DNA of 64,000 bases from Mitsuaria sp. WAJ17 (GCF_014174515.1 NZ_JACJUG010000001.1:248001-312000), one strand, 5' to 3'; shown: positions 29,043-37,999, counted from the stretch's first letter. Notes: generated by a model from the sequence alone, not told the origin. Program-made: numbers and translations.

Positions 29043-30944
29043 TCAGACAGCCAGCAGCCGCTCCACCTGCGCCTGCAGCCCCTCCGGCGTCACGTTCTCA
29101 GGCGCCAGCGCCGGCCCGGCCACCAGCCCGACGCGGCTGAAGATCCCGCGACGGAAGGGCCGCACCATGGCCTGCCCCTGCTCGATGCGGGAGAAGTAGG
29201 AGCCCCACAGGTTCTGCAGCGCCAGCGGCACCACGGGCACGGGCTGGGCCTCCAGGATCTTCATGATGCCGCCCTTGAAGGGCTGCAGCTGGCCGTCGCG
29301 GGTGATGCCGCCCTCGGGGAAGATGCCCAGCAGCTCGCCGTCGGCCAGCACGGCCTGCGCTTCCTTGAAGGCCGCCTCGTAGATGGCCGGGTGCTCCTTC
29401 TGCGGGGCGATGGGGATGCACTTGGCCAGGCGGAACAGCCAGCCCAGCACCGGCATGCGGAAGATGCGATGGTCCATCAGGAAGCGGATGGGGCGGGGGC
29501 TGGCGGCCATCACCAGCACGGCGTCGATGAAGCTGACGTGGTTGCACACCAGCACGGCCGCGCCCTTGAGCGGGATGTGCTCGTCACCCTTGAGCTTGAA
29601 GCGGTAGATCAGGCGCGAGAGGCAGAAGGCGAAGAAGCGCAGCAGGTACTCCGGCACCACCAGGAAGATGTACAGCGCCACCACCGCATTGGCCAGGCCC
29701 AACAGGCCGAAGAGCTGGGGCAGACTCAGGCCCGCGCCCAGCAGCACGCCGCAGATCAGGGAGCTGGCGATCATGAAGAGGGCGTTGAGGATGTTGTTGG
29801 CCGCGATGATGCGCGCCCGGTGGCTGGGCTGCGAGCGCATCTGGATCAGGGCGTACATGGGCACGCTGTACAGCCCGGCGAAGAGGGCCATCAGGCACAG
29901 GTCGATCAGGATGCGCCAGTGCGCATGCTGGGCGAGGAACTCGGAGAGGGTCAGGGCTTGCGCGACCGGCGGCAGGCCCTGCGAGGCCGCGCTGAGATCC
30001 AGCGCGAAGACACTCATGCCGATGGCGCCCAACGGCACCAGGCCGATCTCCACATGGCGGCGCGAGAGCATCTCGCACAGCAGCGAGCCCGTGCCAATGC
30101 CCACCGAGAACACCACCAGCAGCAGCGAAGCCACCTGCTCGTTGCCGTGCAGCACCTCCTTGGCGAAGGCCGGGAAGTTGGCCAGGAAGACGGCGCCGAA
30201 GAACCACATCCAAGAGATGCCCAGCAGCGAGCGGAACACCGCCAGCTGCTCGCGCGCCAGGGCCAGGTTGCGCCAGGTCTCGGTGAAGGGGTTCCAGTTG
30301 ATCTTCAGGCTCGGGTCCGTGGACGGGCTGTGGGGAATCATCTGCGCCGTGAGCCGGCCCAGCACCGCCAGGCCCAGGGCGGTGAGGGCCACGTGATGGC
30401 GGCCCACCTCGGGCGTGGCGATCAGCAGGCCGCCCGCCACATTGCCCAGCAGGATGGCCACGAAGGTGCCCATCTCCACCATGCCGTTGCCGCCGGTGAT
30501 CTCGCGCTCGTCCAGGTGCTGGGGCATGTAGGCGAACTTGACCGGGCCGAAGAGCGTGGAATGCAGGCCCATCAGCAGCACGCAGGCCAGCAGCACGGGT
30601 ACGTTGGCCGTCCAGAAGCCCCAGGCGGCCAGGGCCATGATGGCGATCTCCAGCTCCTTGATGCGGCGCATTAGGCCGGCCTTCTCGAGCTTGTCGGCCA
30701 GCTGCCCGCTGGTGGCCGAGAAGAGCACGAAGGGCAGGATGAACAGCGCCCCGATGGCCAGCCCCGCCTGCGCCGGCGGCAGCCAGGAGAGCTGCAGCTG
30801 GTAGGTGATCAGCATCGTGAAGGCGAACTTGAAGAGGTTGTCATTGCCCGCGCCCAGGAACTGCGTCCAGAAGAAGGGCGCGAAGCGGCGCTGGGCGAGC
30901 AGGCTGAACTGGTTGCCGTGGGCTTGATCGTGGGCGTCTGACAT
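29043..30944 (-). CDS. MFS transporter fused to a PlsC-type acyltransferase
   Basis: A 633-residue inner-membrane fusion. Residues about 15-420 are a 12-helix major facilitator domain of the lysophospholipid transporter (LplT) type: FFWTQFLGAGNDNLFKFAF, GLHSTLFGPVKFAYMPQ, GMVEMGTF. Residues about 440-633 are a 1-acyl-sn-glycerol-3-phosphate acyltransferase with NHVSFIDAVL (HX4D), FPEGGITRDG and the VPLALQNLW block. E. coli Aas/LplT splits these jobs and adds an acyl-ACP synthetase; that third domain is missing here. Likely role: flipping and re-acylating lysophospholipids. ATG 30944 follows the DUF2145 gene by 11 nt. Confidence 0.92.
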   Translation of the reverse strand: MSDAHDQAHGNQFSLLAQRRFAPFFWTQFLGAGNDNLFKFAFTMLITYQLQLSWLPPAQAGLAIGALFILPFVLFSATSGQLADKLEKAGLMRRIKELEIAIMALAAWGFWTANVPVLLACVLLMGLHSTLFGPVKFAYMPQHLDEREITGGNGMVEMGTFVAILLGNVAGGLLIATPEVGRHHVALTALGLAVLGRLTAQMIPHSPSTDPSLKINWNPFTETWRNLALAREQLAVFRSLLGISWMWFFGAVFLANFPAFAKEVLHGNEQVASLLLVVFSVGIGTGSLLCEMLSRRHVEIGLVPLGAIGMSVFALDLSAASQGLPPVAQALTLSEFLAQHAHWRILIDLCLMALFAGLYSVPMYALIQMRSQPSHRARIIAANNILNALFMIASSLICGVLLGAGLSLPQLFGLLGLANAVVALYIFLVVPEYLLRFFAFCLSRLIYRFKLKGDEHIPLKGAAVLVCNHVSFIDAVLVMAASPRPIRFLMDHRIFRMPVLGWLFRLAKCIPIAPQKEHPAIYEAAFKEAQAVLADGELLGIFPEGGITRDGQLQPFKGGIMKILEAQPVPVVPLALQNLWGSYFSRIEQGQAMVRPFRRGIFSRVGLVAGPALAPENVTPEGLQAQVERLLAV

Positions 30945-30955
30945 GGCGGACTTCT

Positions 30956-31741
30956 TCAAGGCTTGATGAGGACGGCGGCTTCGCCCAGTCCCGCGCGGGG
31001 CAGCCAGGCGAACATGGAATCGACGGTGACGGTCTCGATATGACCGGCAAAGCGCTTGGCGTTGGGGTGGTCGTCGAAGGCCACATTGGCCATGCCGACG
31101 CGCGCCCCCAGCCGGGAAAGGGTGGAGATGCGAAGGTCGCTGGGCTGGTAGCCTTGGGCGCGCAGCCAGGCCTGGGCCTGGGCGCGGCCCTGCAGGGTGG
31201 GGTCGGTGGCCAGGGCGATGGACTCCAGTACCCACTGATTGCTCTGCTGGTAGCGGGTGGCCCAGGGGTAGGCCACCATGGAATAGCGGTGCTCGTGCAC
31301 CGCCAGCAGGCGCTGGGGATCCTGCAGCAGCGGCAGCAGGGCCTGCTGCAGCGCGGGCTTCAGTACGACGTAGGCGGCCTCGTACCGGTGCGGCCGGTCC
31401 AGGAAGAACTCGCCCAGGCCCTGGCGGTAGATGGCCGCGTCGGCCGTGCCGCAGTGGTTGAGCTTGTGCAGCACGCGCCACACGGGCTTGCCGGCCTGCT
31501 CGCTTCGGTAGGCCAGGCCCAGGTGGGACCACTGCAGGCCGTACTTGGAGAGGTCCTGCCCCGCGCGGGCCAGCACCAGCACCTGCGCGCCGCTGGCGTC
31601 CAGACGCTGGGCCGTGAGCTGGGCCAGCGCCATGCCCTGCTCGATCTGCGGCCGGGTGAGCGGCTTTTCCTCGCAGGGGCGGCCTGCCTGGGCCGCGCTC
31701 ACCACCGCAGCCAGCAGCAGGGCGGTGGTGCTGGCCTTCAC
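30956..31741 (-). CDS. DUF2145-like exported protein
   Basis: A 261-residue exported protein (signal MKASTTALLLAAVVSAAQA). It carries GLQWSHLGLAYRSEQ, HKLNHCGTADAAIYRQGL, EHRYSMVAYPWATRYQQSNQWVLE and QAWLRAQGY blocks, which match DUF2145 as I remember it. NlpC/P60-like features (Cys in HKLNHCG, His in WSHLG) raise the chance of a cysteine hydrolase fold, but this is speculation. It shares a 4-nt ATGA overlap with the gene before it and lies 11 nt before the MFS-acyltransferase gene. Confidence 0.75.
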   Translation of the reverse strand: MKASTTALLLAAVVSAAQAGRPCEEKPLTRPQIEQGMALAQLTAQRLDASGAQVLVLARAGQDLSKYGLQWSHLGLAYRSEQAGKPVWRVLHKLNHCGTADAAIYRQGLGEFFLDRPHRYEAAYVVLKPALQQALLPLLQDPQRLLAVHEHRYSMVAYPWATRYQQSNQWVLESIALATDPTLQGRAQAQAWLRAQGYQPSDLRISTLSRLGARVGMANVAFDDHPNAKRFAGHIETVTVDSMFAWLPRAGLGEAAVLIKP

Positions 31742-32157
31742 TTGCTGACCTTCTCGTTGTAGAGCAGGGAGGCGCCGATCTCGTTGGGGATGAAGCAGAT
31801 GGCCTCGCCCGCGATGGACAGCACCGTGCCCGTGGCGATCACCGAGACGGTGACCGCCGTCCCCGCCGACATCGCGGCGCCCTTGAGCACCTTGCCGGCA
31901 AAGCGGATGCTGATGCGGGCGCCGTCCGAGGCCCGCTCCAGGATCCAGACGGTGCCCTGCGCGCTGGCCTCGACGGCCACCACGGTCAGCACTGTGCCGG
32001 CCGACAGCATGGCCACCGGCGCCGCGACCGAGACGGCCACGGGCAGCATGGAGACCAGGCTGAGGTCGGCGGACGGGTCATGGGCCAGGCCGGGCAGCGG
32101 CGCGCACAGGGCGGCGATCAGGGCACAGGCACTCAGTCGGTGGCGCAGGGGCGTCAT
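31738..32157 (-). CDS. Exported hypothetical protein
   Basis: A 139-residue protein with a signal peptide cut after LAHD-like region near residue 26. The mature part is rich in Val, Ala and Thr and carries repeated short strands, with one charged loop ERASDGARISIRFAGK. No family recognised. It overlaps the DUF2145 gene by 4 nt and follows the YiaA-like gene by 41 nt, so it belongs to a four-gene operon of envelope proteins. Confidence 0.65.
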   Translation of the reverse strand: MTPLRHRLSACALIAALCAPLPGLAHDPSADLSLVSMLPVAVSVAAPVAMLSAGTVLTVVAVEASAQGTVWILERASDGARISIRFAGKVLKGAAMSAGTAVTVSVIATGTVLSIAGEAICFIPNEIGASLLYNEKVSK

Positions 32158-32198
32158 GGCGTGTCCTTTCAGGAAAGGGGCGGGGCCGGTCCGGCGGA

Positions 32199-32669
32199 TC
32201 AGGCCGCGGGCGTGGTGTCCTCGTGCATCACCTGGCGCCGGCCGTGGTAGCGGGCCTCGGCGACATCGGCGTCATGGGCATCGCGCAGCATCTTGGCCAG
32301 GGTGAAGACGTTGGAGATCAGGTAGAACCAGCACACCAGCAGATAGGCCTTCCAGACTGGCTGAATCTCCATGCGCCACAGGCCCCAGCCCGTCAGGCCC
32401 ATGGCCAGGAAGAAGGCGCTCCAGACCACCACCCGCCACATGGGCGTGTCCACGGGCTTGTCCTGGTTGTCGCGGATGAACTTGGCCAGCACGAAGGCAG
32501 TGGAGAGGCAGAAGATGTAGCCCATCACCATGAAGGCGCGGTCCAGATCCTCGCCTGGCAGCCAGGCCAGGCCGATGGCGCACAGGCTTACGCTGAGGCC
32601 GAAGGAGATCCAGACTTGCAGGCGCCAGGCGGCGGTGTCGCGGCGGACGATGGATGGGTTGTGTTGCAT
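32199..32669 (-). CDS. YiaA/YiaB-family inner-membrane protein
   Basis: A 156-residue membrane protein with four hydrophobic segments in two similar pairs: WRLQVWISFGLSVSLCAIGL/FMVMGYIFCLSTAFVLAK and WRVVVWSAFFLAMGLTGW/KAYLLVCWFYLISNVFTLAK. This two-helix duplication is the YiaA/YiaB domain. ATG 32669 has GGAGG upstream. It is the first gene of the 32669-29043 operon. E. coli YiaA/B function is poorly known. Confidence 0.85.
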   Translation of the reverse strand: MQHNPSIVRRDTAAWRLQVWISFGLSVSLCAIGLAWLPGEDLDRAFMVMGYIFCLSTAFVLAKFIRDNQDKPVDTPMWRVVVWSAFFLAMGLTGWGLWRMEIQPVWKAYLLVCWFYLISNVFTLAKMLRDAHDADVAEARYHGRRQVMHEDTTPAA

Positions 32670-32947
32670 GTGATCCTCCCGGAGGTCGCTGGGCCCATGA
32701 TCCGCCGGCTGCGGGGCCCGGTCCTCCGCTGTGTTGGTCAGCACTTCCAGCCGGCCGGCGAAGTATCGCCTCATGACTCCGCCCCCCCGAAAAGGTGGGT
32801 GCTGGCGAAAACCCGCAGACTCAAGACCGGGCGCCAGGCTGGCGGGACATGGACGGGCGCAGGGCAGGGATTCATGCCCTCATGCTGTGTCGATCCGGCC
32901 GCGGCCGCGGCCGGAATTGCAGCTTCGGGCCATCCCTTGGCACCGGA

Positions 32948-32966
32948 GGTAGCGTCTGCTGCTACC
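32948..32966. promoter_or_regulatory. Inverted repeat before the HTH regulator start
   Basis: Perfect 6-bp arms GGTAGC (32948-32953) and GCTACC (32961-32966) with a 7-nt spacer lie 9-27 nt before ATG 32975. This is a plausible operator for autoregulation by the encoded HTH protein, or a leader hairpin that hides the ribosome site, since GGAGG sits at its left edge. Confidence 0.4.
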
Positions 32967-32974
32967 GTTGCGCC

Positions 32975-33727
32975 ATGTCCGGAACCCATGACCTGCTCGC
33001 CCTCATCAAGGCGGAACTCAAGGCCCAGTCCATCAGCTATGGCCAACTGGCCCAGGCGCTGGGGCTGTCGGAGTCCAGCGTCAAGCGCATGTTCGCCAGC
33101 GGCGGCGAGATGCCGTTGTCGCGCATCGACGAGATCTGCCGCGTGCTGCGCTGCGACTTCGCCGAGCTTTCGCGCAGGCTGGCCGAGGCTCGGCCCCTGC
33201 GCCGCGAGCTGACGCTGGCGCAGGAACGCGCCGTGGTGGCCGATGACAAGCTGCTGCTGATGGCCATCTGCTGCCTCAGCCAGTGGACGGCCGAGCAGAT
33301 CGGCGCCCACTACCGGCTCGACGAGGCCGAGGTGACCCGCTACCTGGCCCAGCTGGACCGCCTGGGCATCATCGAGCTGCGCCCGCTCAACCGCTACAGG
33401 CTGCAGGTCGCCAAGACCTTCCGCTGGCGTCCCCAGGGCCCGGTGATGCAGTACTTCCGCGAGGAGGTGATGCAGGACTTCTACGCCGGCGGCTTCGATG
33501 GCGAGGGCGAGCTGCTGATGCTCGTCCACGGGCAGTTGACCCCGGCCAAGGCCCGTGAGCTCAACGAGCGCCTGCAGCGCGTGGCCGAGGACTTCGCCCG
33601 CCAGCACCTGCTGGACCAGAAGCTGCCAGACGCCGAGAAGCGCCAGTACACCCTGCTGATGGGCATGCGCGGCTGGCTCTTCGAGCGCTTCAGGCACCTG
33701 CAGCGCCGCCCGAACGTCCAGACCTGA
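32975..33727 (+). CDS. XRE-type helix-turn-helix transcriptional regulator
   Basis: A 250-residue regulator. Residues 5-65 form a Cro/CI-type helix-turn-helix (ISYGQLAQALGLSESSVKRMF; SRIDEICRVLRCDFAEL). The middle (about 75-140) resembles a second winged-helix region (WTAEQIGAHYRLDEAEVTRYLAQLDRLGIIEL). The C-terminal half is charged helix and ends in RRPNVQT. There is no clear ligand domain. It is co-directional with the TMEM175-like channel gene 26 nt downstream, so it may control that gene. Confidence 0.85.
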   Translation: MSGTHDLLALIKAELKAQSISYGQLAQALGLSESSVKRMFASGGEMPLSRIDEICRVLRCDFAELSRRLAEARPLRRELTLAQERAVVADDKLLLMAICCLSQWTAEQIGAHYRLDEAEVTRYLAQLDRLGIIELRPLNRYRLQVAKTFRWRPQGPVMQYFREEVMQDFYAGGFDGEGELLMLVHGQLTPAKARELNERLQRVAEDFARQHLLDQKLPDAEKRQYTLLMGMRGWLFERFRHLQRRPNVQT

Positions 33728-33753
33728 GACCAGGAACCCGGAGGACCCTCCCC

Positions 33754-34347
33754 ATGCACAAGGCCCGCCTCGAAGCCTTCAGCGACGGCGTCATCGCCAT
33801 CATCATCACCATCATGGTCCTGGAGCTGAAGGTGCCGCACGGCGACAGCCTGGCGGCCCTATTGCCCCTGCTGCCCGTGCTGCTGAGCTATGTGCTGAGC
33901 TTCGTCTACGTGGGCATCTACTGGAACAACCATCACCACCTGCTGCACGCGGTGCGCAAGGTCAGCGGCGGCGTGCTGTGGGCCAATCTACACCTGCTGT
34001 TCTGGTTGTCCCTGCTGCCCTTCGTGACCGGCTGGATGGGTGAGAACCACTTCGGTGCCCTGCCCACGGCCGTCTACGGCTTCGTGCTGCTGATGGCGGC
34101 CGTCGCCTACTGGCTGCTGGCGCACTGCATCCTCAGCGTCGAGGGGCCGGACTCTGTGGTGGCCCGCGCTCTGGGGCGTGATCGCAAGGGGACCTGGTCG
34201 ACCGTGGCATACGCCCTTGCGCTGCCCCTGGCCTTCGTGCTGCCGGCGCTGTCGCAGGCTGTCTTCGTGGGCGTGGCCATCGTGTGGCTGGTGCCGGACC
34301 GGCGCATCGAGCGGGCCCTGCAGGCGCCGCACGACGGCACCCACTGA
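33754..34347 (+). CDS. TMEM175-like potassium channel / DUF1211 protein
   Basis: A 197-residue membrane protein with six hydrophobic segments. The first helix carries the family signature FSDG at 9-12 within RLEAFSDGVIAIIITIMVLE, which forms the selectivity filter region in bacterial TMEM175 homologs. IYWNNHHHLLHAV follows helix 3. Bacterial members are tetrameric K+ channels with a single six-helix repeat, as here. The start at ATG 33754 has GGAGG upstream. Confidence 0.92.
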   Translation: MHKARLEAFSDGVIAIIITIMVLELKVPHGDSLAALLPLLPVLLSYVLSFVYVGIYWNNHHHLLHAVRKVSGGVLWANLHLLFWLSLLPFVTGWMGENHFGALPTAVYGFVLLMAAVAYWLLAHCILSVEGPDSVVARALGRDRKGTWSTVAYALALPLAFVLPALSQAVFVGVAIVWLVPDRRIERALQAPHDGTH

Positions 34348-34372
34348 GCGGCGCGCGGCGCCGGCGGGCGCG

Positions 34373-35041
34373 TCACCAGAACTGCCAGTTTCCGGTGGCC
34401 ACCACCCAGAGTCCCAGGGCGCCGTTGGTGACGGCGTGGGCGATCACAGCGTTCCACAACCGGCCGGTGTGCATGTAGATCCAGGCATAGGCTGCGCCTG
34501 CCACGATGGCGGCCAGCCACAGCGGGTGCACCAGCATGAAGGCGAAGGTGGCCATCAGCACGGGCTTGATCGTCACCCGCTGCGGCGGCACGGATTCAAA
34601 CTGCGGATGTTCCAGCCAGCGCATCACGAAGCTGCGCCAGAACAGCTCCTCCATGACCGGCACCAGGGCCGTGGCGCCCAGCCAGCGCACGGCGATCAGG
34701 GGCCAGTCCAGGCGGCCGTCGGCCTGGGTGGGCACGAAGGGGGCAGTGGGCTCGCCGATCTGCATCCAGGGCGCGTCCAGGTGGATCCAGGCGAGGAAGA
34801 CAGCCAGCCCCAGCGCCACGCTCCACAACCATTCACGCCCCTGCGGCCGGTTCTGGCGGTGCAGTTCGCCGAATCCGCGCCAGCTCCAGGCCAGCAGCCC
34901 GCCCACCAGCAGCAGGTTCAGGGCGTAGATCCAGCGGGCGTCGAGCCAGCCGAGGTCGGCCATGACGCCGCGCAGGGCCAGCAGGCCCAGGAAAAGCAGG
35001 AAAGGCAGGATGCGGGCCCAGGCCGCGGGGCTGAGGTTCAT
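34373..35041 (-). CDS. CPBP (CAAX-like) family intramembrane protease
   Basis: A 222-residue polytopic membrane protein. The catalytic set of the Abi/CPBP family is present: Glu131-Glu132 with Arg136 (VMEELFWRSF), His172 (MLVHPLW) and His202 with Asn206 (AHAVTN). Size and motif order resemble the CAAX-like proteins found in some exosortase gene sets, but no exosortase or PEP-CTERM protein is in the window. It starts 16 nt after the CoA-transferase gene on the same strand. Confidence 0.88.
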   Translation of the reverse strand: MNLSPAAWARILPFLLFLGLLALRGVMADLGWLDARWIYALNLLLVGGLLAWSWRGFGELHRQNRPQGREWLWSVALGLAVFLAWIHLDAPWMQIGEPTAPFVPTQADGRLDWPLIAVRWLGATALVPVMEELFWRSFVMRWLEHPQFESVPPQRVTIKPVLMATFAFMLVHPLWLAAIVAGAAYAWIYMHTGRLWNAVIAHAVTNGALGLWVVATGNWQFW

Positions 35042-35057
35042 GAAGGCACCGAGAGGG

Positions 35058-36260
35058 TCAGGTCTTGCTTGAATCGGCGGAGGGCCGGGTCAGGGGGCCC
35101 AGCACGGCGGCATTGTGCTCACCCAGCGCGGGGGCGAGGCTGCGCAGCCGGCCCGGCGTGTCGCTGAGCTTGGGGACGACGCCCGGCACCTCCAGCCGCA
35201 GGCCCTTGGCTGTGGTGATGGTTTCGATCATGCCGCGGGCCCGGTAGTGCGGGTCCTCGGCGATGTCTCGTGCGGTGTAGATGCGGCCCACCGGCACGCG
35301 GGCGGCCTGGAGCAGGCGCAGCACTTCGTCCACCGGGCGCTGCACGGTCCAGGCGGTGATGGCGGCGTCCAGCTCGTCCACGCGCGCCGCGCGGCCCGCG
35401 TTGCCGGCCAGGCCCGGATCCTGGCCCAGGTCCTCGCGGCCGATGGCGCTCATGAGGCGCTTGAAGATGGAGTCGCCATTGCCGCCGATCACCACCTGCC
35501 CGTCGGCGCAGCGGTAGGCATTGCTGGGCGCGATGCCGGGCAGGGCGGAGCCCGCGGGCTCGCGCACAGCCCCGAAAGCGCTGTACTCGGGCAGCAGGGA
35601 CTCCATGCAGTTGAAGACGGATTCGTACAGCGCCACGTCCACCACCTGCCCGCGGCCGGTGCGCTGGCGCGCTTGCAGGGCCAGCAGCACGCCGATCACG
35701 CCGTGCAGCGCTGCCAGGGTGTCGCCCAGGCTCACGCCCGCGCGCACCGGCGGCCGCCCCGGTTCTCCCATCAGGTGACGCAGGCCACCCATGGCCTCCG
35801 CCACGACGGCGAAGCCGGGCAGGTCACGGTAGGGCCCGGTCTGCCCGAAGCCGCTGATGCGCAGCATGATGAGCCCGGGGTTGTCGGCCGCGAGCGTGTC
35901 GTAGCCCAGGCCCCATTCCTCCATCAGGCCGGGGCGGAAGTTCTCGATCAGCACGTCGCTCTCGGCCGCCAGGCGGCGGGCCAGGGCGCGGTCGGCGGGC
36001 TCGCGCAGGTCCAGGGTGATGCTCTGCTTGTTGCGGCTCTGCACCTGCCACCAGACGCTCTCGCCCTCGTGGAGCATGCGCCACTGGCGCAGGGGGTCGC
36101 CGCCACTTGCTGTCGCGCCGGCCGGGGGTTCTACCTTGATCACTGTGGCGCCGAAGTCGGCCAGGGTCTTGCCGGCGAAGGGGCCGGCGATCAGCTGGCC
36201 CAGTTCCAGGACCTTGAGGCCGGCCAGGGGGCCGTCGTGCAGGAGGGCTTCGGTGTTCAT
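35058..36260 (-). CDS. CaiB/BaiF-type (family III) CoA-transferase
   Basis: A 400-residue enzyme that moves CoA between acyl groups. Signatures: LAGLKVLELGQLIAGPFAG, DFGATVIKVEPPA, SRNKQSITLDLR, and GVSLGDTLAALHGV containing the catalytic Asp. It also has the GNGDSIFKRLMSAIG-type region. The ATG overlaps the stop of the LysR gene by 4 nt, so regulator and enzyme share an mRNA. The acyl substrate cannot be read from sequence. Confidence 0.94.
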   Translation of the reverse strand: MNTEALLHDGPLAGLKVLELGQLIAGPFAGKTLADFGATVIKVEPPAGATASGGDPLRQWRMLHEGESVWWQVQSRNKQSITLDLREPADRALARRLAAESDVLIENFRPGLMEEWGLGYDTLAADNPGLIMLRISGFGQTGPYRDLPGFAVVAEAMGGLRHLMGEPGRPPVRAGVSLGDTLAALHGVIGVLLALQARQRTGRGQVVDVALYESVFNCMESLLPEYSAFGAVREPAGSALPGIAPSNAYRCADGQVVIGGNGDSIFKRLMSAIGREDLGQDPGLAGNAGRAARVDELDAAITAWTVQRPVDEVLRLLQAARVPVGRIYTARDIAEDPHYRARGMIETITTAKGLRLEVPGVVPKLSDTPGRLRSLAPALGEHNAAVLGPLTRPSADSSKT

Positions 36261-37186
36261 GGCGTCTCTTGAGGCGAAGGGTCGATCGATGCGGCGGGCT
36301 TGCCGGCCGCCTGGAAGAACTGCCGCAGCGCAGCGATGGCGTGGCGCACCTTGGCGGGCTGGGCATCGCGCTGCGGGCTGAGGGCGTGGATGGGCAGGGT
36401 CGGCCAGGCCAGCTCGGGCAGCAGGGCCAGCAGGCGGCCGCTTTGCGCGACCTCGCCGACGTCGCCGGGGCTCAGCAGGGCCAGACCCAAGCCGGCCTCG
36501 CAGAGCTGCTGCAGGCTCAGTTGGTTGTTGCTGGTGGCGCGGGCCTGGACCTCCAGCACGCGGCTGCCCGGCCCGGGCAGGGGCAGGCGGTGGCGGCCGC
36601 TGGCATCCGGGCGCAGCAGCAGCCAGTCGTGGTCGGCCAGGGTCTCCAGCGTGGGCACGCCATGGCGGGCGAGGTAGGCCGGCGCGGCGTAGAGCGAGAT
36701 GTGCTTCTCACCGATGCGCGTTCCCACCCAGGCGCTGTCGGGCAGGCGGCCGAAGCGGATGGCGAGGTCGATGCGTTTCTCGACGAGATCCGTGAAGCCG
36801 TCGTCCACCTCCAGGTGCAGGCTCAGGCCGGGGTGCGCGGCCAGCAGCGGCGCCAGGGCCGGCCCCAGCTGGCGGGCAAAGCCCACCGGCGCCGCCACGC
36901 GCAGCTCGCCTTGCGGGGCGTCGCGCAGCTGGTGCAGCTGGGTCTGGGCTTCGCGGGCTGCGGCCAGCATGGCGGCACAGCCCTCGTGGAAGCGGCTGCC
37001 GGCGGGAGTGAGGCTCAGCTTGCGGGTGGAGCGGTGCAGCAGGGTCACGCCCATGTCCCGCTCCAGCGCCCGCACCTGCTGGCTGACGGCCGAGGTGCTG
37101 GTCTGCAGCTGCCGGGCGGCGCCGGCAAAGCTGCCCTGCTCGATGACGGTGGCCAGCACGGCCATGCGCTTCAACTGCTCAAGCAT
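36257..37186 (-). CDS. LysR-family transcriptional regulator
   Basis: A 309-residue regulator of the DsdA/TrpI-like LysR branch. The N-terminal helix-turn-helix reads LKRMAVLATVIEQGSFAGAARQLQTSTSAVSQQVRALE-like (positions 5-45). The effector domain follows with LHLEVDDGFTDLVEKRIDLAI. It is divergent from the NmrA-like reductase gene, with two copies of a 10-nt repeat between them. It is translationally coupled to the CoA-transferase gene. Confidence 0.93.
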   Translation of the reverse strand: MLEQLKRMAVLATVIEQGSFAGAARQLQTSTSAVSQQVRALERDMGVTLLHRSTRKLSLTPAGSRFHEGCAAMLAAAREAQTQLHQLRDAPQGELRVAAPVGFARQLGPALAPLLAAHPGLSLHLEVDDGFTDLVEKRIDLAIRFGRLPDSAWVGTRIGEKHISLYAAPAYLARHGVPTLETLADHDWLLLRPDASGRHRLPLPGPGSRVLEVQARATSNNQLSLQQLCEAGLGLALLSPGDVGEVAQSGRLLALLPELAWPTLPIHALSPQRDAQPAKVRHAIAALRQFFQAAGKPAASIDPSPQETP

Positions 37187-37219
37187 GGCGTCTCCCCATG
37201 CGTTTCAACGGGTCGGTCA

Positions 37220-37281
37220 TGAAGTTTTTCTAAACAGTGCTGGCTGATTCTGCCGTCTTATCGCTGGACTGTGAAGTTTTT
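37220..37281. promoter_or_regulatory. Direct repeat between LysR and reductase genes
   Basis: Two identical copies of TGAAGTTTTT (37220-37229 and 37272-37281), 52 nt apart, lie in the divergent intergenic region. The second is followed by TAAAGTTCATC and a third looser copy. 52 nt is close to five helical turns, so one regulator could bind both on the same face. This AT-rich patch stands out in GC-rich DNA and is a candidate LysR operator pair. Confidence 0.4.
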
Positions 37282-37351
37282 AAAGTTCATCCATCGCAAC
37301 ACAGCGACCGCCGCAGTCACCCAGGGCGGTCGCCTACTGAAAGGACATCGT

Positions 37352-37999
37352 ATGAAGATCGCTCTGATTGGCGCCACCGGCTTCGTGGGCAGCGCGCTGT
37401 TGAAGGAACTGCTGGCCCGCGGCCACGAGGTGCGGGCCCTGGTCCGTGACCCTGCCAAGCTGGCCAGCCAGGCGGGCCTGCAGACGGTGAAGGCCGACGT
37501 CACCGACGCCAGCGCCGTGGCCACCGCCGTGCGTGGCGTGGACGCCGTGATCAGCGCCTACAACCCCGGCTGGGGCCATGCCGAGCTGCACGACGAATTT
37601 CTGCGGGGCTCGGCCGCCATCAATGCGGGCGTCAAGGCGGCGGGCGTCAGGCGCCTGTTGGTGGTCGGCGGCGCCGGCAGCCTCTTCATCGCGCCGGGCG
37701 TTCAGCTGGTCGATACGCCGGAATTCCCGGCCGAATGGAAGGCCGGCGCCCTGGCCGCCCGCGAGGCCCTGAACCGCCTCAAGGGCGAAGAGGGCGCCGG
37801 CCTGGACTGGACCTTCCTGTCCCCCGCCATGCACCTGGAGCCGGGCGAGCGCACGGGCGTCTACCGCCTGGGCCGTGACGAGCCGGTCTTCGACGCCCAA
37901 GGCCACAGCCGCGTCACCGTGGCCGACCTGGCCGCTGCGCTGGTGGCCGAGGCCGAGCAGCCGCAGTTCATCGGCCAGCGGTTCACGCTGGGGTATTGA
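37352..37999 (+). CDS. NAD(P)H-binding NmrA-like reductase
   Basis: A 215-residue Rossmann-fold protein. The nucleotide loop is KIALIGATGFVGSALL near residue 2-17; ARGHEVRALVRDP follows. It has VVGGAGSLFI and SPAMHLEPGERTG motifs of atypical short-chain reductases. No catalytic Tyr-x3-Lys pair is clear, so it may sense or reduce redox state. ATG 37352 follows GAAAGGACA. It is divergent from the LysR gene and may be its target. Confidence 0.9.
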   Translation: MKIALIGATGFVGSALLKELLARGHEVRALVRDPAKLASQAGLQTVKADVTDASAVATAVRGVDAVISAYNPGWGHAELHDEFLRGSAAINAGVKAAGVRRLLVVGGAGSLFIAPGVQLVDTPEFPAEWKAGALAAREALNRLKGEEGAGLDWTFLSPAMHLEPGERTGVYRLGRDEPVFDAQGHSRVTVADLAAALVAEAEQPQFIGQRFTLGY

